From Chloroflexota bacterium (GTDB lineage: Bacteria; Chloroflexota; Dormibacteria; Dormibacterales; Dormibacteraceae): 39,533 nucleotides of DNA. Position numbers and translations under genes: made by a program. Location: NCBI GenBank assembly GCA_005889135.1, contig VBEK01000149.1:1-39533 (forward strand), given 5' to 3'. This document shows, piece after piece, positions 23,888 through 31,236 of the stretch (its first letter is position 1; each line of letters starts with the position of its first letter). The notes below the pieces were generated by a model. That model saw only the letters and a list, made by a program, of their open reading frames with translations. It did no database searches and was not told the origin of the DNA.

Positions 23888-25265
23888 CTACCCCTTCCCC
23901 CCTCCTCGAACGGCGGCCTGCGCGACTGGGTTACGCCGGCGGATGAACGAGGTGGCCAGGCGCCATTCCTCGGCGTCGACGGCCCTGAGCAGGAAGATGG
24001 CACCGGCGTAGACGGCGAAGCCCGCCGGCACGGTGAGGATGATCGGAAAGCCCCGCAGCGGATACAGCACGGCGCCCATGGCAAGGCCCGCGGCCAGGAT
24101 CCGCCATCCGATCCGGAGCACGGGTAAGCGGAGCTCTGGCCTCCGCAGCTGGACGAACCACCAGCCGAAGGCGCACAGCGCCGCCTCGGTGACGACTGTC
24201 GCCACGCTCGCCCCCAGGTAGCCGAACAGCAGGATGGCGCCAAGGTTGAGGGCGACGGCGACGACCGTGGCCAGGCCCGTCGCCCAGGCGTTGAGCCCCT
24301 GCCGGTTGGTCGCGTTGAGCATCGCGTAGAAGGCCGAGTTGGCGAAAAGAAAGACGATGCCGAAGGACCTTGAAGAACCGCTCATAGGCGAGCTTGAGTC
24401 GACCCGGATCGCTGACGAAATAGACCCCGAGCATCGGATAGACCACCGTCTGAATCGCCAGGGGCACGAACTGCAGCGCTTCAAAAGGTTTGTAGGCGAG
24501 CGTGTACCAACCGACCTCGGCGAACGAGCGGAGCTGCTGCAGGATCACGAAGCCCGCGCGGAAGTAGACGTTGGTGAGAAAGAACGTGAGCGCGAACGGC
24601 AGGGCCAGCGGCAGCCAGCTGCGGATCAGGTTCAGGTCGAGTCCGAGCCGGATCCTCCCCAGCTGGAAGAGCTGGATGACGACGATCGAGTACACGATCG
24701 TGAAGCTGAAAGAGGCGGTGTATGCCCAGACGTAGTAGGCCACGCCGGCGTGCTGGCGCGCGCCGAGGATGATGAGGCCGGCCTGGATCAGCGTCTCGGC
24801 GACGATCGCGATGGCGTCGAACTCGGCGCGGCCGACGGAGTAGAAGGTGTTGCGCAGCAGGCTCGCGTAGGCGGTCGCGACGAGGAGCGCGCAGCCCGGG
24901 ACGATCAAAGAGGGCAGCCCGGCGCCGAGACCCAGGGCGACGGCGAGGACGACCGCCGCGGCTGCCGCAAGCACGACCCGGAACACGATCAAAGTGCCCA
25001 GGTAGCTGCCGAGCTCCGCGCGGTTGCGAGCGGCCTCGCGCGTGTACAGAGACTGAAAGCCGAGGTCGCCCACGACCGCGACCAGGCCCGAGTACGCGAT
25101 GAGCGTCGTGTAGCGCCCGTAGTTCGCGTCGCCGAGCGCGTTGGCCAGCACGATGACGACGACGAGCGAGATGACGCGCGACACGGTGCGCGCAGCCAGG
25201 ATCAGGACCGAGTTCGTGACCGCGCGGCGTCCGAGCTGCTCCGCCGCCTGCGCCGTGTCGCTCAC
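23888..25265 (-). pseudogene. Polysaccharide flippase (Wzx/MATE-like), frameshifted with internal deletion
   Basis: The N-terminal part (from the GTG at 25265) reads as an oligosaccharide flippase: 'LGRRAVTNSVLILAARTVSR', 'ANALGDANYGRYTTLIAYSG', about nine helices, to 'LKLAYERFFKVL' at about 24370. The reading frame then changes; the sequence resumes in another frame as 'SFGIVFLFANSAFYAMLNAT', 'NRQGLNAWATGLATVVAVAL' and on to 'VRGGGKG'. The segment that family members carry between 'FKVL' and 'ALNATNRQ' (a conserved helix pair and 'LFGxxY' region, about 40-45 residues) is missing at the frame change. So this looks like a deletion of a non-multiple of three. It could be a true pseudogene or an assembly error. 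Confidence 0.75.
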
Positions 25266-25272
25266 GGCCGCG

Positions 25273-25278
25273 AGTATG
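25273..25278 (-). promoter_or_regulatory. Possible -10 box of the flippase gene, leaderless spacing
   Basis: Minus-strand CATACT (4/6) lies 7 bases before the GTG at 25265. It supports this GTG over the upstream GTG at 25328, which would place the start inside the repeat cluster. Confidence 0.4.
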
Positions 25279-25312
25279 GCCGAACTCGTCGATGTTCCTC
25301 CCCGCAATGACT

Positions 25313-25465
25313 CCCTCTCCCCTGTCACTCGTCCTCCCTCTCCCGCGCAGCGGGAGAGGGTCGGGGTGAGGGGCTGCCTAACTCCCTCTCCCCTCGAGGG
25401 AGAGGGTCGGGGTGAGGGGCTGCCTAACTCCCTCTCCCCTCGGGGGAGAGGGTCGGGGTGAGGGG
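25313..25465. repeat. Cluster of CCCTCTCCC/GGGAGAGGG palindromic repeats
   Basis: Full units have CCCTCTCCC at 25336, 25384 and 25430, each followed by GGGAGAGGG (25352, 25398, 25444) and then TCGGGGTGAGGGG; units 1 and 2 share the linker CTGCCTAACT. A further half-unit CCCTCTCCC lies at 25313-25321. Periods are 48 and 46 bases. Each unit can form a 9-bp-stem hairpin. A single copy lies at 1342-1380. Elements of this sequence type occur in intergenic regions of many GC-rich bacteria; their function is unknown. Confidence 0.9.
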
Positions 25466-25466
25466 C

Positions 25467-26270
25467 TTAGAGCATCCCCGGCTTGATCTTGGGTTGGACC
25501 TGGGGCGCGATCAGCAGCAGTGTGTTGCCGTTGTCCAGAGCAGGGTGGTGTTCCCCCAGGTCGGCGATGGCGTGCGTCAGCTGCGCGTAGGTGATGTGGT
25601 AGCCACGCCCGGCGGAGATGCCCGAGTCATTCAGCCAGACCCCTGTGCTGTCGTAACCGATGATCAGGACGAAGTGCGGCACCGACCAACCCGTCTGCTC
25701 GTAGTGGCTGCTGTACCCGGGGTAGTGCGTGTTGCCGAGGCCGTGCGTGCGCACCTCCGCCAGCAGCGGCCGGCCTGCTGCGAGCTGCTCGGCGATCACA
25801 TGGGGATCGTTGGGCAGGAGGCGCCACGTGAAGCCCCAGTGCTGCTCCGCGAGCTGGCCCATCATCGTGGCGTTCAGGTCGGGCTGTGACTTCCAGCCGT
25901 CGATCGTGCGGATGTAGCCGTCCGCGGTGCGCGGGTCGATGACGGTGTCCTGGCTCTTGCTCCAGTAGAGATAGACCATGGTCAGGTTCGCCGCCTCGCA
26001 GCTTTCCTGGTGCTGCGCCCAGTTGTTGAGCGGCGCCTGGGTGGTAAAGGGCACCTGGAGGAGGACATGGTCCGGGAGCACGGTCGGTGGTACTACGGTC
26101 CCCACACCGACTGTGGGGATGGGCTGCGCACGCACCGCCGTGACTCCCGGTAGTGGTGGCGGCGAGGCCACCTTTGAGTTCAGGTAATGACGGCCGGCGG
26201 CTCCTCCAGCGCCGCCGATGACCAGGGCGACGAGCAACGCGGCCGCGACGCCGGTCCAGTTGACGCCCAC
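25467..26270 (-). CDS. Membrane-anchored C39-like cysteine peptidase 1
   Basis: 267 residues, GTG at 26270. An N-terminal membrane helix (about residues 7-26) and a Pro/Val linker lead into a papain-like C39_2-type domain: 'PFTTQAPLNNWAQHQESCEA' (Cys91), 'GRPLLAEVRTHGLGNTHYPG', 'VPHFVLIIGYD' (His199) and 'LNDSG' (Asn214-Asp215). The Cys-His-Asn/Asp arrangement is complete, so it may be active. Topology suggests that the domain lies outside the membrane. It is divergent from a paralog at 26466 with which it shares the 'RTHGLGNxxYPGY...HYEQ' block. No ABC transporter is nearby, so it is not a bacteriocin-processing C39 exporter. Confidence 0.82.
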   Translation of the reverse strand: MGVNWTGVAAALLVALVIGGAGGAAGRHYLNSKVASPPPLPGVTAVRAQPIPTVGVGTVVPPTVLPDHVLLQVPFTTQAPLNNWAQHQESCEAANLTMVYLYWSKSQDTVIDPRTADGYIRTIDGWKSQPDLNATMMGQLAEQHWGFTWRLLPNDPHVIAEQLAAGRPLLAEVRTHGLGNTHYPGYSSHYEQTGWSVPHFVLIIGYDSTGVWLNDSGISAGRGYHITYAQLTHAIADLGEHHPALDNGNTLLLIAPQVQPKIKPGML

Positions 26271-26364
26271 GGCCCGAAAGCCCCCTTCCCTCCGCAGCTG
26301 GAGTTCGACTTGAAATTAGCCTCCACCGAGTCAACGCAGCGCTTACCGGCCTTACCTGATCCGC

Positions 26365-26400
26365 GGTATAGAGATGTGAACAGGTACAGAGATGTAAAGG
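26365..26400. repeat. 18-bp direct repeat between divergent peptidase genes
   Basis: GGTATAGAGATGTGAACA (26365-26382) is followed at once by GGTACAGAGATGTAAAGG (26383-26400), identical at 13 of 18 positions. It lies in the 195-base divergent intergenic region and may be a tandem regulator site. A TATACT (26409-26414) on the plus strand just downstream could be a -10 box. Confidence 0.5.
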
Positions 26401-26465
26401 CCGCCACCTATACTCCTCGCGCTCGGCGCGCAACCTTTGCCGCCCGTTGAAGTTCTAGAGATCGA

Positions 26466-27242
26466 ATGCTGGGCGCACTGAAGTGGATGTTCGGCCTGGG
26501 CCTTGTCGCGGTGCTCGGCATCGCCGCCGGGCTGTACTTCGCGTTCTTCGGTGCCGGGCCGCAGATCACGTACGTCACGCCCGACCTGGTCCCGATCGAC
26601 GCCGGCGCCGTACACCCGACGGACCAGCCGCCCGTCAACCTGCCGACCGCCGTCATCCTCCCCGTGCCTTTCACGCCCCAGGCGCCTCTCGGCAACTGGG
26701 CGGACAGGCAGCACACGTGCGAGGAGGCGAGCCTGCTCATGGTCGACCGCTACCTCCACGGAGACCACTCCGATGCCCTGATCGATCCCCACACCGCCGA
26801 CGCCGGCATCAACCAGATCACGACCTGGAAGCCCGCGGTCGACCTCACGACGGAGCAGGTCGGGCAGGTGGCGCAGAAGTACATGGGCTGGGCTTACAAG
26901 GTGCTCCCCTCCGACCGGCTCAACATGAAGCAGCAGCTCGCGCTCGGCCGGCCTCTCATCGTGGGCGTGCGCACGCACGGCCTCGGGAACCCCAACTACC
27001 CCGGCTACCGGACTCACTACGAGCAGCCCGGCTACTCGGTCTCGCACTACCTGGTGGTGATCGGCTACGACACCTCGGACAACTTCGTCCTCAACGATCC
27101 GGGCCTGACCAAGGGCCGCCATTACTACATCAAGTTCGACCAGCTGATGCACGCCATCGACGATCTCGACCAGGCCTACCCGTCGCTCAACTCGGGCCGG
27201 GTCTTCGTCGTCATGGCCCCCTTCACGAGCTCGACTCAGTAA
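26466..27242 (+). CDS. Membrane-anchored C39-like cysteine peptidase 2
   Basis: 258 residues, ATG at 26466. An N-terminal membrane helix (about residues 8-29) is followed by a C39_2-type domain: 'PFTPQAPLGNWADRQHTCEE' (Cys85), 'GRPLIVGVRTHGLGNPNYPG', 'VSHYLVVIGYDT' (His194) and 'VLNDPG' (Asn210-Asp211). It is clearly paralogous to the divergent gene at 25467-26270 and more distantly to 27267-28847. It probably acts on the outer face of the membrane. Substrate unknown. Confidence 0.82.
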   Translation: MLGALKWMFGLGLVAVLGIAAGLYFAFFGAGPQITYVTPDLVPIDAGAVHPTDQPPVNLPTAVILPVPFTPQAPLGNWADRQHTCEEASLLMVDRYLHGDHSDALIDPHTADAGINQITTWKPAVDLTTEQVGQVAQKYMGWAYKVLPSDRLNMKQQLALGRPLIVGVRTHGLGNPNYPGYRTHYEQPGYSVSHYLVVIGYDTSDNFVLNDPGLTKGRHYYIKFDQLMHAIDDLDQAYPSLNSGRVFVVMAPFTSSTQ

Positions 27243-27266
27243 GACGAACTCGGCGAGCTGGGCGAG

Positions 27267-28847
27267 CTAGGCGAAGACGATCGCCTCGTTGAAGTCCGAG
27301 TAGCTCGCCTCGAAAGCCCCTTTGCTGATCCAGTACTGGCCGCGGATCGGGTCGTTGACCAGGACCTGGCTGGGACTGACGCCGACGACGGTGTAGACGT
27401 GTGACGCGTAGAAGGGGCCGATCCAGGGGATCCACTGCCCGTCGAAGCTCAAGTAGTCGCGCCGCGGATGCCAGCGCCAGTCCCAGGTGGCAAACGCGAC
27501 CACGGGGTGCCCGGCGATGACCCGCGCATAGATCGTGGCCGCGTTCATCGAGCCGTAAGCAAGAATCCTGGCGCCGTGCGCCTGGGCCACGCGGACGAGC
27601 GGAGGCCAGAAGGTGCCAAAACCGGTGTAGTTGCTCTCGCTGCCGTTGACGTTGCCGACGAACGTGCTGTACGGGTTGCCCCACCTGACGCGACCCGCGC
27701 CGTCGACGTACATGCCCCGCAGGTCGGCGCCGATCTCGTTCAGGATCTGGTCCTGGCTGAGGCGGATGCCCTGGTGCGTGAGCGCCATCGAGGTCGCTGC
27801 CTCCTCGCAGCTGAGCGGGTGGTTCTGGTAGATGAAGTCGACCCCCGCGATGACGTGGGTCTGGCTGAGCGCGACGTAGACAGCCTTGTCGGCCGCCGCC
27901 GCGACCTGCTGGAGGTCGGAGGTGATGGAGCTGAACTCGGCGGGCGTGAGGGCCTTCCCGAAGAGCGCCTTGTTGGCGGCCACGCGCGTCTGCCACGCGG
28001 AGACGTCGATGCCGTACAGCGACGCCAGCGAGAGCTCGTTTGCCGCCCGCTCGAAGTTCTGCTGCGCGACGGTGGCGGCGGCGATGCGCCCCTGGAGGCT
28101 CGCCTGCACCGACAGCAGGCTGCGGGTCAGCATCTCGGCGCGGGCCATGCGCTGTAGCGGCGTCATCGACGGGTAGTCGCCCGCGCGCGCGATCACGTCG
28201 CCCGCGGGGTCGCTGCGGATGCCGAGTGTGCGGGCCTGCTGGGTCTGGCCCGTGACGGCCGCGACGGAGGCCGCGATGCGCCGGTCGATCGGGACGAGCC
28301 TCGCCTCGACCGTCCACTCGTTGCGCAGCGTCGCGAAATCCAGCGGCGTGGTCGCCGCGGCGAAAGCGTCGAGGCGGGCCTTGCGCTGGACGTGGGTCTC
28401 GGGGCCGAGAGCGTTGTGCAGCGCCTGCTCCGACAGCGTCGCGTCGGAGCGGTAGCGGCTCAGGTCACGGGTCCAGATCGCCTCGGTCTGGGCCTGCCAC
28501 AGGGCGACGGTGTCCGCGCCGCCCGGCAGCCAGAACATCGCCCCCGCGCCGATGAGCTTCGAGGCCTGAGTCTGGCGCCACTGGGCCTGCAGCGGCGCGA
28601 GGTCGGCGCTCGGGATGCCGTTGTCCAGCATGTAGGCCCAGCGCGCCTGAAGGGCCTCGGCCCTTGCCTGCAGGGAGTAAGCGGCGCCGAGATCGACCAT
28701 CCCGCCCCCTCCGAACGAAGTCACGACGGACAGGGCAAGCAGCGCTGCGGAGAGGCGGCTGGACCAGAGCTGGCCGCGGCGGCGTGGTGAGATCGGCGCC
28801 AGGGGCGCCTGGATAAGGTCTACCTCTGGCGGTTTGATGGCGATCAT
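27267..28847 (-). CDS. C39-like cysteine peptidase 3 with long helical N-terminal domain
   Basis: 526 residues, ATG at 28847. A cytoplasmic start with Pro-rich basic residues, a hydrophobic segment (about residues 31-47), and a long Ala/Gln-rich helical region (about 55-330) precede the C39-like domain: 'YQNHPLSCEEAATSMAL' (Cys347), 'GHPVVAFATWDW', 'YASHVYTVVGVS' (His483) and 'VLVNDPIRG' (Asn498-Asp499). The helical part is of unknown family and could form a coiled coil or bind the cell wall. It lies 21 bases after the coiled-coil gene and converges with peptidase 2. Confidence 0.8.
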   Translation of the reverse strand: MIAIKPPEVDLIQAPLAPISPRRRGQLWSSRLSAALLALSVVTSFGGGGMVDLGAAYSLQARAEALQARWAYMLDNGIPSADLAPLQAQWRQTQASKLIGAGAMFWLPGGADTVALWQAQTEAIWTRDLSRYRSDATLSEQALHNALGPETHVQRKARLDAFAAATTPLDFATLRNEWTVEARLVPIDRRIAASVAAVTGQTQQARTLGIRSDPAGDVIARAGDYPSMTPLQRMARAEMLTRSLLSVQASLQGRIAAATVAQQNFERAANELSLASLYGIDVSAWQTRVAANKALFGKALTPAEFSSITSDLQQVAAAADKAVYVALSQTHVIAGVDFIYQNHPLSCEEAATSMALTHQGIRLSQDQILNEIGADLRGMYVDGAGRVRWGNPYSTFVGNVNGSESNYTGFGTFWPPLVRVAQAHGARILAYGSMNAATIYARVIAGHPVVAFATWDWRWHPRRDYLSFDGQWIPWIGPFYASHVYTVVGVSPSQVLVNDPIRGQYWISKGAFEASYSDFNEAIVFA

Positions 28848-28868
28848 GGCGGTGCTCGTTCAACGCCC

Positions 28869-29375
28869 TCACCCCAAACCCCGGTCGCCGAGCCGAGCAT
28901 ACACTTCGTCCGCCGCAACCAGCCGTTCTTGTCGGGTGCCCGGGAAGTGCACCCGCACGCCCGGTCGGCCCGGACTTCCGAGCTCCCAACCAGCGGCGTA
29001 GAGGCGCGCCGCCTCGGCCAGGTCGAAGGCCTGGGCGATCTGGGCGCCGTCGGTGAAGGTCAGGCTCTGAGAACGGGCTCCCGGGAAACCGAGCCGGACC
29101 TCGCCGCCGGTCTTCAGGTTGAAGACGTAATCGTCAAGCGAGCCCGTGTCGCTGCCCGCCACCAGCTCGGCCACCGTGGGGAGCTTGCCTTCGCGCATGG
29201 CGGCCTTGACGTCGGCGCGAGTCGTGCGTTCGGCGAGCCGGCGCCGGCGCCGGAGCTCCGTGAGCAGGACGTCACGCTCGGCGCGCAGCTTCCCAAGGTC
29301 GGCCTCGAGCGGGCGCATCCGCTCCCGGATCTCGGCGACGCGGCGCTCGATCTCGGCGGCCTCGAGATCCTCCAC
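28869..29375 (-). CDS. Coiled-coil protein with an internal duplication, function unknown
   Basis: 168 residues, GTG at 29375, 5 bases after the MFS stop. Residues 1-50 are a strongly charged helix likely to form a coiled coil. The rest shows two similar stretches: 'EVRLGFPGARSQSL' (92-105) and 'GVRVHFPGTRQERL' (139-152), suggesting an internal duplication with a V-R-x-x-F-P-G-x-R core. No signal peptide, membrane helix or catalytic motif. I do not recognise the family. It is probably co-transcribed with the MFS transporter and peptidase 3. Confidence 0.7.
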   Translation of the reverse strand: MEDLEAAEIERRVAEIRERMRPLEADLGKLRAERDVLLTELRRRRRLAERTTRADVKAAMREGKLPTVAELVAGSDTGSLDDYVFNLKTGGEVRLGFPGARSQSLTFTDGAQIAQAFDLAEAARLYAAGWELGSPGRPGVRVHFPGTRQERLVAADEVYARLGDRGLG

Positions 29376-29380
29376 GGGTC

Positions 29381-30526
29381 CTAAGTCTCGTGCCCGGCGC
29401 GGCGATTGCGAAAGCCCGCGTAGAGGAGAAGGTCGTAGACGGCTTTCAGGCCCCCGCCGGCGAAGAACGGCAAGCCGAACGCGGCCGCGCCGATGGCCAC
29501 GCCTGCCAGCGCCGGGCCAAACGACATCGCCACCCCGCGCACGGCGCCCGTCATGGCCACCGCACCCGCGCGCTCGCCGGGCGGAACGATGGACACGATG
29601 TACGCCTGGCGCGCCGGCACGTCCATCTGCGACAGAGCAAAACGCGCCAGGAGGAGCGCCACCGCCCAGCCCAGGTTCGGGCTGAACGGCACGAGCAGCA
29701 GCAGGACGTTGCTCGGGAGGTGGGTGAAAACCATCGTGTTGACCAGGCCGATGCGGTCGCCAAGGCGCCCCGACACCTCGTAGGAGAGCGACTGCAGGAT
29801 CGCCACCCCGGCGAAGATGGGCCCCAGCAAGTTCGGGCCGGCGCCGAAGCGCGCGTGGAGCCAGTAGGCGATCACCGCGTTGGCGACGAAGCCGCCGCCC
29901 AGCGAGTCGAGGGCGAACAGCGCAGCCAACCCCGCGAGCGGTCGGAACGAGCCGAAAACCCGCGGCGCAGGCTCGCCCTCGACCTTGCCCGACAGCAGGA
30001 GCGCGAGCGCCGCGGTGGCGAGGCCGATCGCCGCATAGAGAAGGAAGTAGGCGCGCGTGTTGGAGAGGACGGAGCTCGAGAGACCACCCGCCGCGTTGAA
30101 TAGGCCGCCGGTCAGCGAGTAGCGGCCGAAGGCGCGGTTGCGGGCCTGCGGCGACGCCGTCTCCGCGAGCACGGCCTGCTCCACCGAGGCGAACGGGCCG
30201 TAGTCGACGCTGGCGGCTCCGAGCATCCCCGTCACGCCCGACAGCACGAGCAGCGCGGGCTGCGTCGCCAGCGCGAGGTCGAGGCCGGTGACGGCCATGA
30301 GCACGCCGACGACGGCGAGGGTTCGGCGCCGGCCGATCTTCGCCGCCAGGGCCGCCGAGCCGAGGCCTGTGAGCGAGGCGGCGAGGAGCCCGACGCCCAG
30401 CGTGATCCCGATCTCGGCCGGAGCCAGGCCGTCGCGCTCGAGGTGCACGCCGAGGAGCACAGCGGAGAAGCCGAACCCAAAGGCGCGGATGCCCCGCGCG
30501 GCCAGGAGGAGGGCGCGGTCGGTCAG
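29381..30526 (-). CDS. MFS transporter, CTG start likely
   Basis: 381 residues if begun at CTG 30526; a GTG at 30460 would delete most of the first helix. About 12 hydrophobic helices. 'AAKIGRRRTL' is the loop 2-3 motif of the MFS (G-x-x-x-D/R-R-x-G-R-R type) and 'SGRLGDRIGLVNTM' its second-half repeat. N-terminal '[20 protein letters not shown]' is a typical opening helix of this MFS subgroup and lies upstream of any canonical start. The CTG overlaps (CTGA) the stop of a 10-codon mini-ORF that begins within the SufR-type palindrome. Divergent from sufR, so SufR could control it too. Substrate unknown. Confidence 0.8.
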   Translation of the reverse strand: MTDRALLLAARGIRAFGFGFSAVLLGVHLERDGLAPAEIGITLGVGLLAASLTGLGSAALAAKIGRRRTLAVVGVLMAVTGLDLALATQPALLVLSGVTGMLGAASVDYGPFASVEQAVLAETASPQARNRAFGRYSLTGGLFNAAGGLSSSVLSNTRAYFLLYAAIGLATAALALLLSGKVEGEPAPRVFGSFRPLAGLAALFALDSLGGGFVANAVIAYWLHARFGAGPNLLGPIFAGVAILQSLSYEVSGRLGDRIGLVNTMVFTHLPSNVLLLLVPFSPNLGWAVALLLARFALSQMDVPARQAYIVSIVPPGERAGAVAMTGAVRGVAMSFGPALAGVAIGAAAFGLPFFAGGGLKAVYDLLLYAGFRNRRAGHET

Positions 30527-30546
30527 GCTGTCACCGCCGCTGGATA

Positions 30547-30566
30547 TTTCAACATCGGTGTTGAAA
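30547..30566. promoter_or_regulatory. SufR-type operator, perfect 20-bp palindrome
   Basis: TTTCAACATCGGTGTTGAAA is a perfect inverted repeat containing CAAC-N6-GTTG, the site described for cyanobacterial SufR. It lies 7 bases upstream of the sufR -10 box, where a bound repressor would block the promoter, and in the 5' region of the divergent MFS gene. Autoregulation of sufR-suf is the natural reading. Confidence 0.75.
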
Positions 30567-30572
30567 AACTCC

Positions 30573-30578
30573 TACAAT
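30573..30578 (+). promoter_or_regulatory. -10 box of the sufR-suf operon, leaderless spacing
   Basis: TACAAT (5/6) lies 7 bases before the sufR GTG at 30586. The palindrome at 30547-30566 covers the -35 region. Confidence 0.6.
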
Positions 30579-30585
30579 CGGTCTT

Positions 30586-31236
30586 GTGGACTCTAGGCGG
30601 GACACGATCCTTTCCTTCCTCAAGACGAGGGGCCACGCAACTCTAGGCGAGATCGCGGCCCATCTCGAGGTGTCGAAGCAGGGCGCCCTGCGCCACCTCG
30701 AGGCGCTCGAGCAGGCGGCTCTGGTCACGGTCGCTTCCGGGGAGGCGCACGGGCGTGGTCGCCCCGAGCACATTTACAAGCTCACCCCGGCCGCTGGCGA
30801 CCACTTCCCCGACGGCCACCGCGAGCTCACGGCCGAGCTCGTCGACTTCATGACCCAGGAGCAGCTTCGCCAGTTCTTCGCCCGACGCGCCGCCCGCCTC
30901 GAGGCCGAGTATGCCCCCCGATTGGCGGGCCTAGACTTTGAGGAGCGCGTCCGCGAGCTCGCTCGGCTCGCCACTGAGCACGGTCACATGGCCGAGGTGG
31001 TCGAGGCCGGAGAGGGCGGGCTCGCGATCCGACACTGCAACTGCCCCATCCAGGACGTCGCGGCCCGCACCGGGCTGCCGTGCATCAACGAGCAGCAGAT
31101 GTACGAGCGGCTCCTTGGCGCGGACGTGGCGCGCACCACCTGGATGGCGGAGTCCGCCGATGACTGCACGTACGTGATCAAGGAGGGCCGGGCGCGCGCA
31201 GGGCGCACAGGCGAACAGGAGAAGAGAGTTGGCTGA
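30586..31236 (+). CDS. sufR: Fe-S-sensing repressor SufR
   Basis: 216 residues, GTG start. N-terminal winged helix: 'ILSFLKTRGHATLGEIAAHL' and 'SKQGALRHLEALEQAALV', followed by 'GRGRPEHIYKLT'. The C-terminal part has C151-N-C153-PI, C166 and C194; the spacing C153-X12-C166-X27-C194 fits the three-cysteine cluster site of actinobacterial-type SufR. SufR with a cluster represses suf; loss of the cluster relieves repression. It heads the suf operon and its end overlaps the sufC start by 8 bases. The operator palindrome lies just upstream. The call is well supported by motif, context and site. Confidence 0.92.
   Translation: MDSRRDTILSFLKTRGHATLGEIAAHLEVSKQGALRHLEALEQAALVTVASGEAHGRGRPEHIYKLTPAAGDHFPDGHRELTAELVDFMTQEQLRQFFARRAARLEAEYAPRLAGLDFEERVRELARLATEHGHMAEVVEAGEGGLAIRHCNCPIQDVAARTGLPCINEQQMYERLLGADVARTTWMAESADDCTYVIKEGRARAGRTGEQEKRVG
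31217..31221 (+). promoter_or_regulatory. Shine-Dalgarno of sufC
   Basis: AGGAG 7 bases before the TTG at 31229. It decides this TTG as the sufC start inside the end of sufR. Confidence 0.7.

Noticed and set aside
25467-26270. Bacteriocin-processing C39 exporter
   Set aside because: There is an N-terminal anchor only; no ABC transmembrane or ATPase domain, and no double-glycine precursor nearby.
27243-27266. Short GGCGAGCT-type repeat between convergent peptidase genes as a terminator
   Set aside because: It is only 24 bases, with no convincing stem-loop or T-tract.
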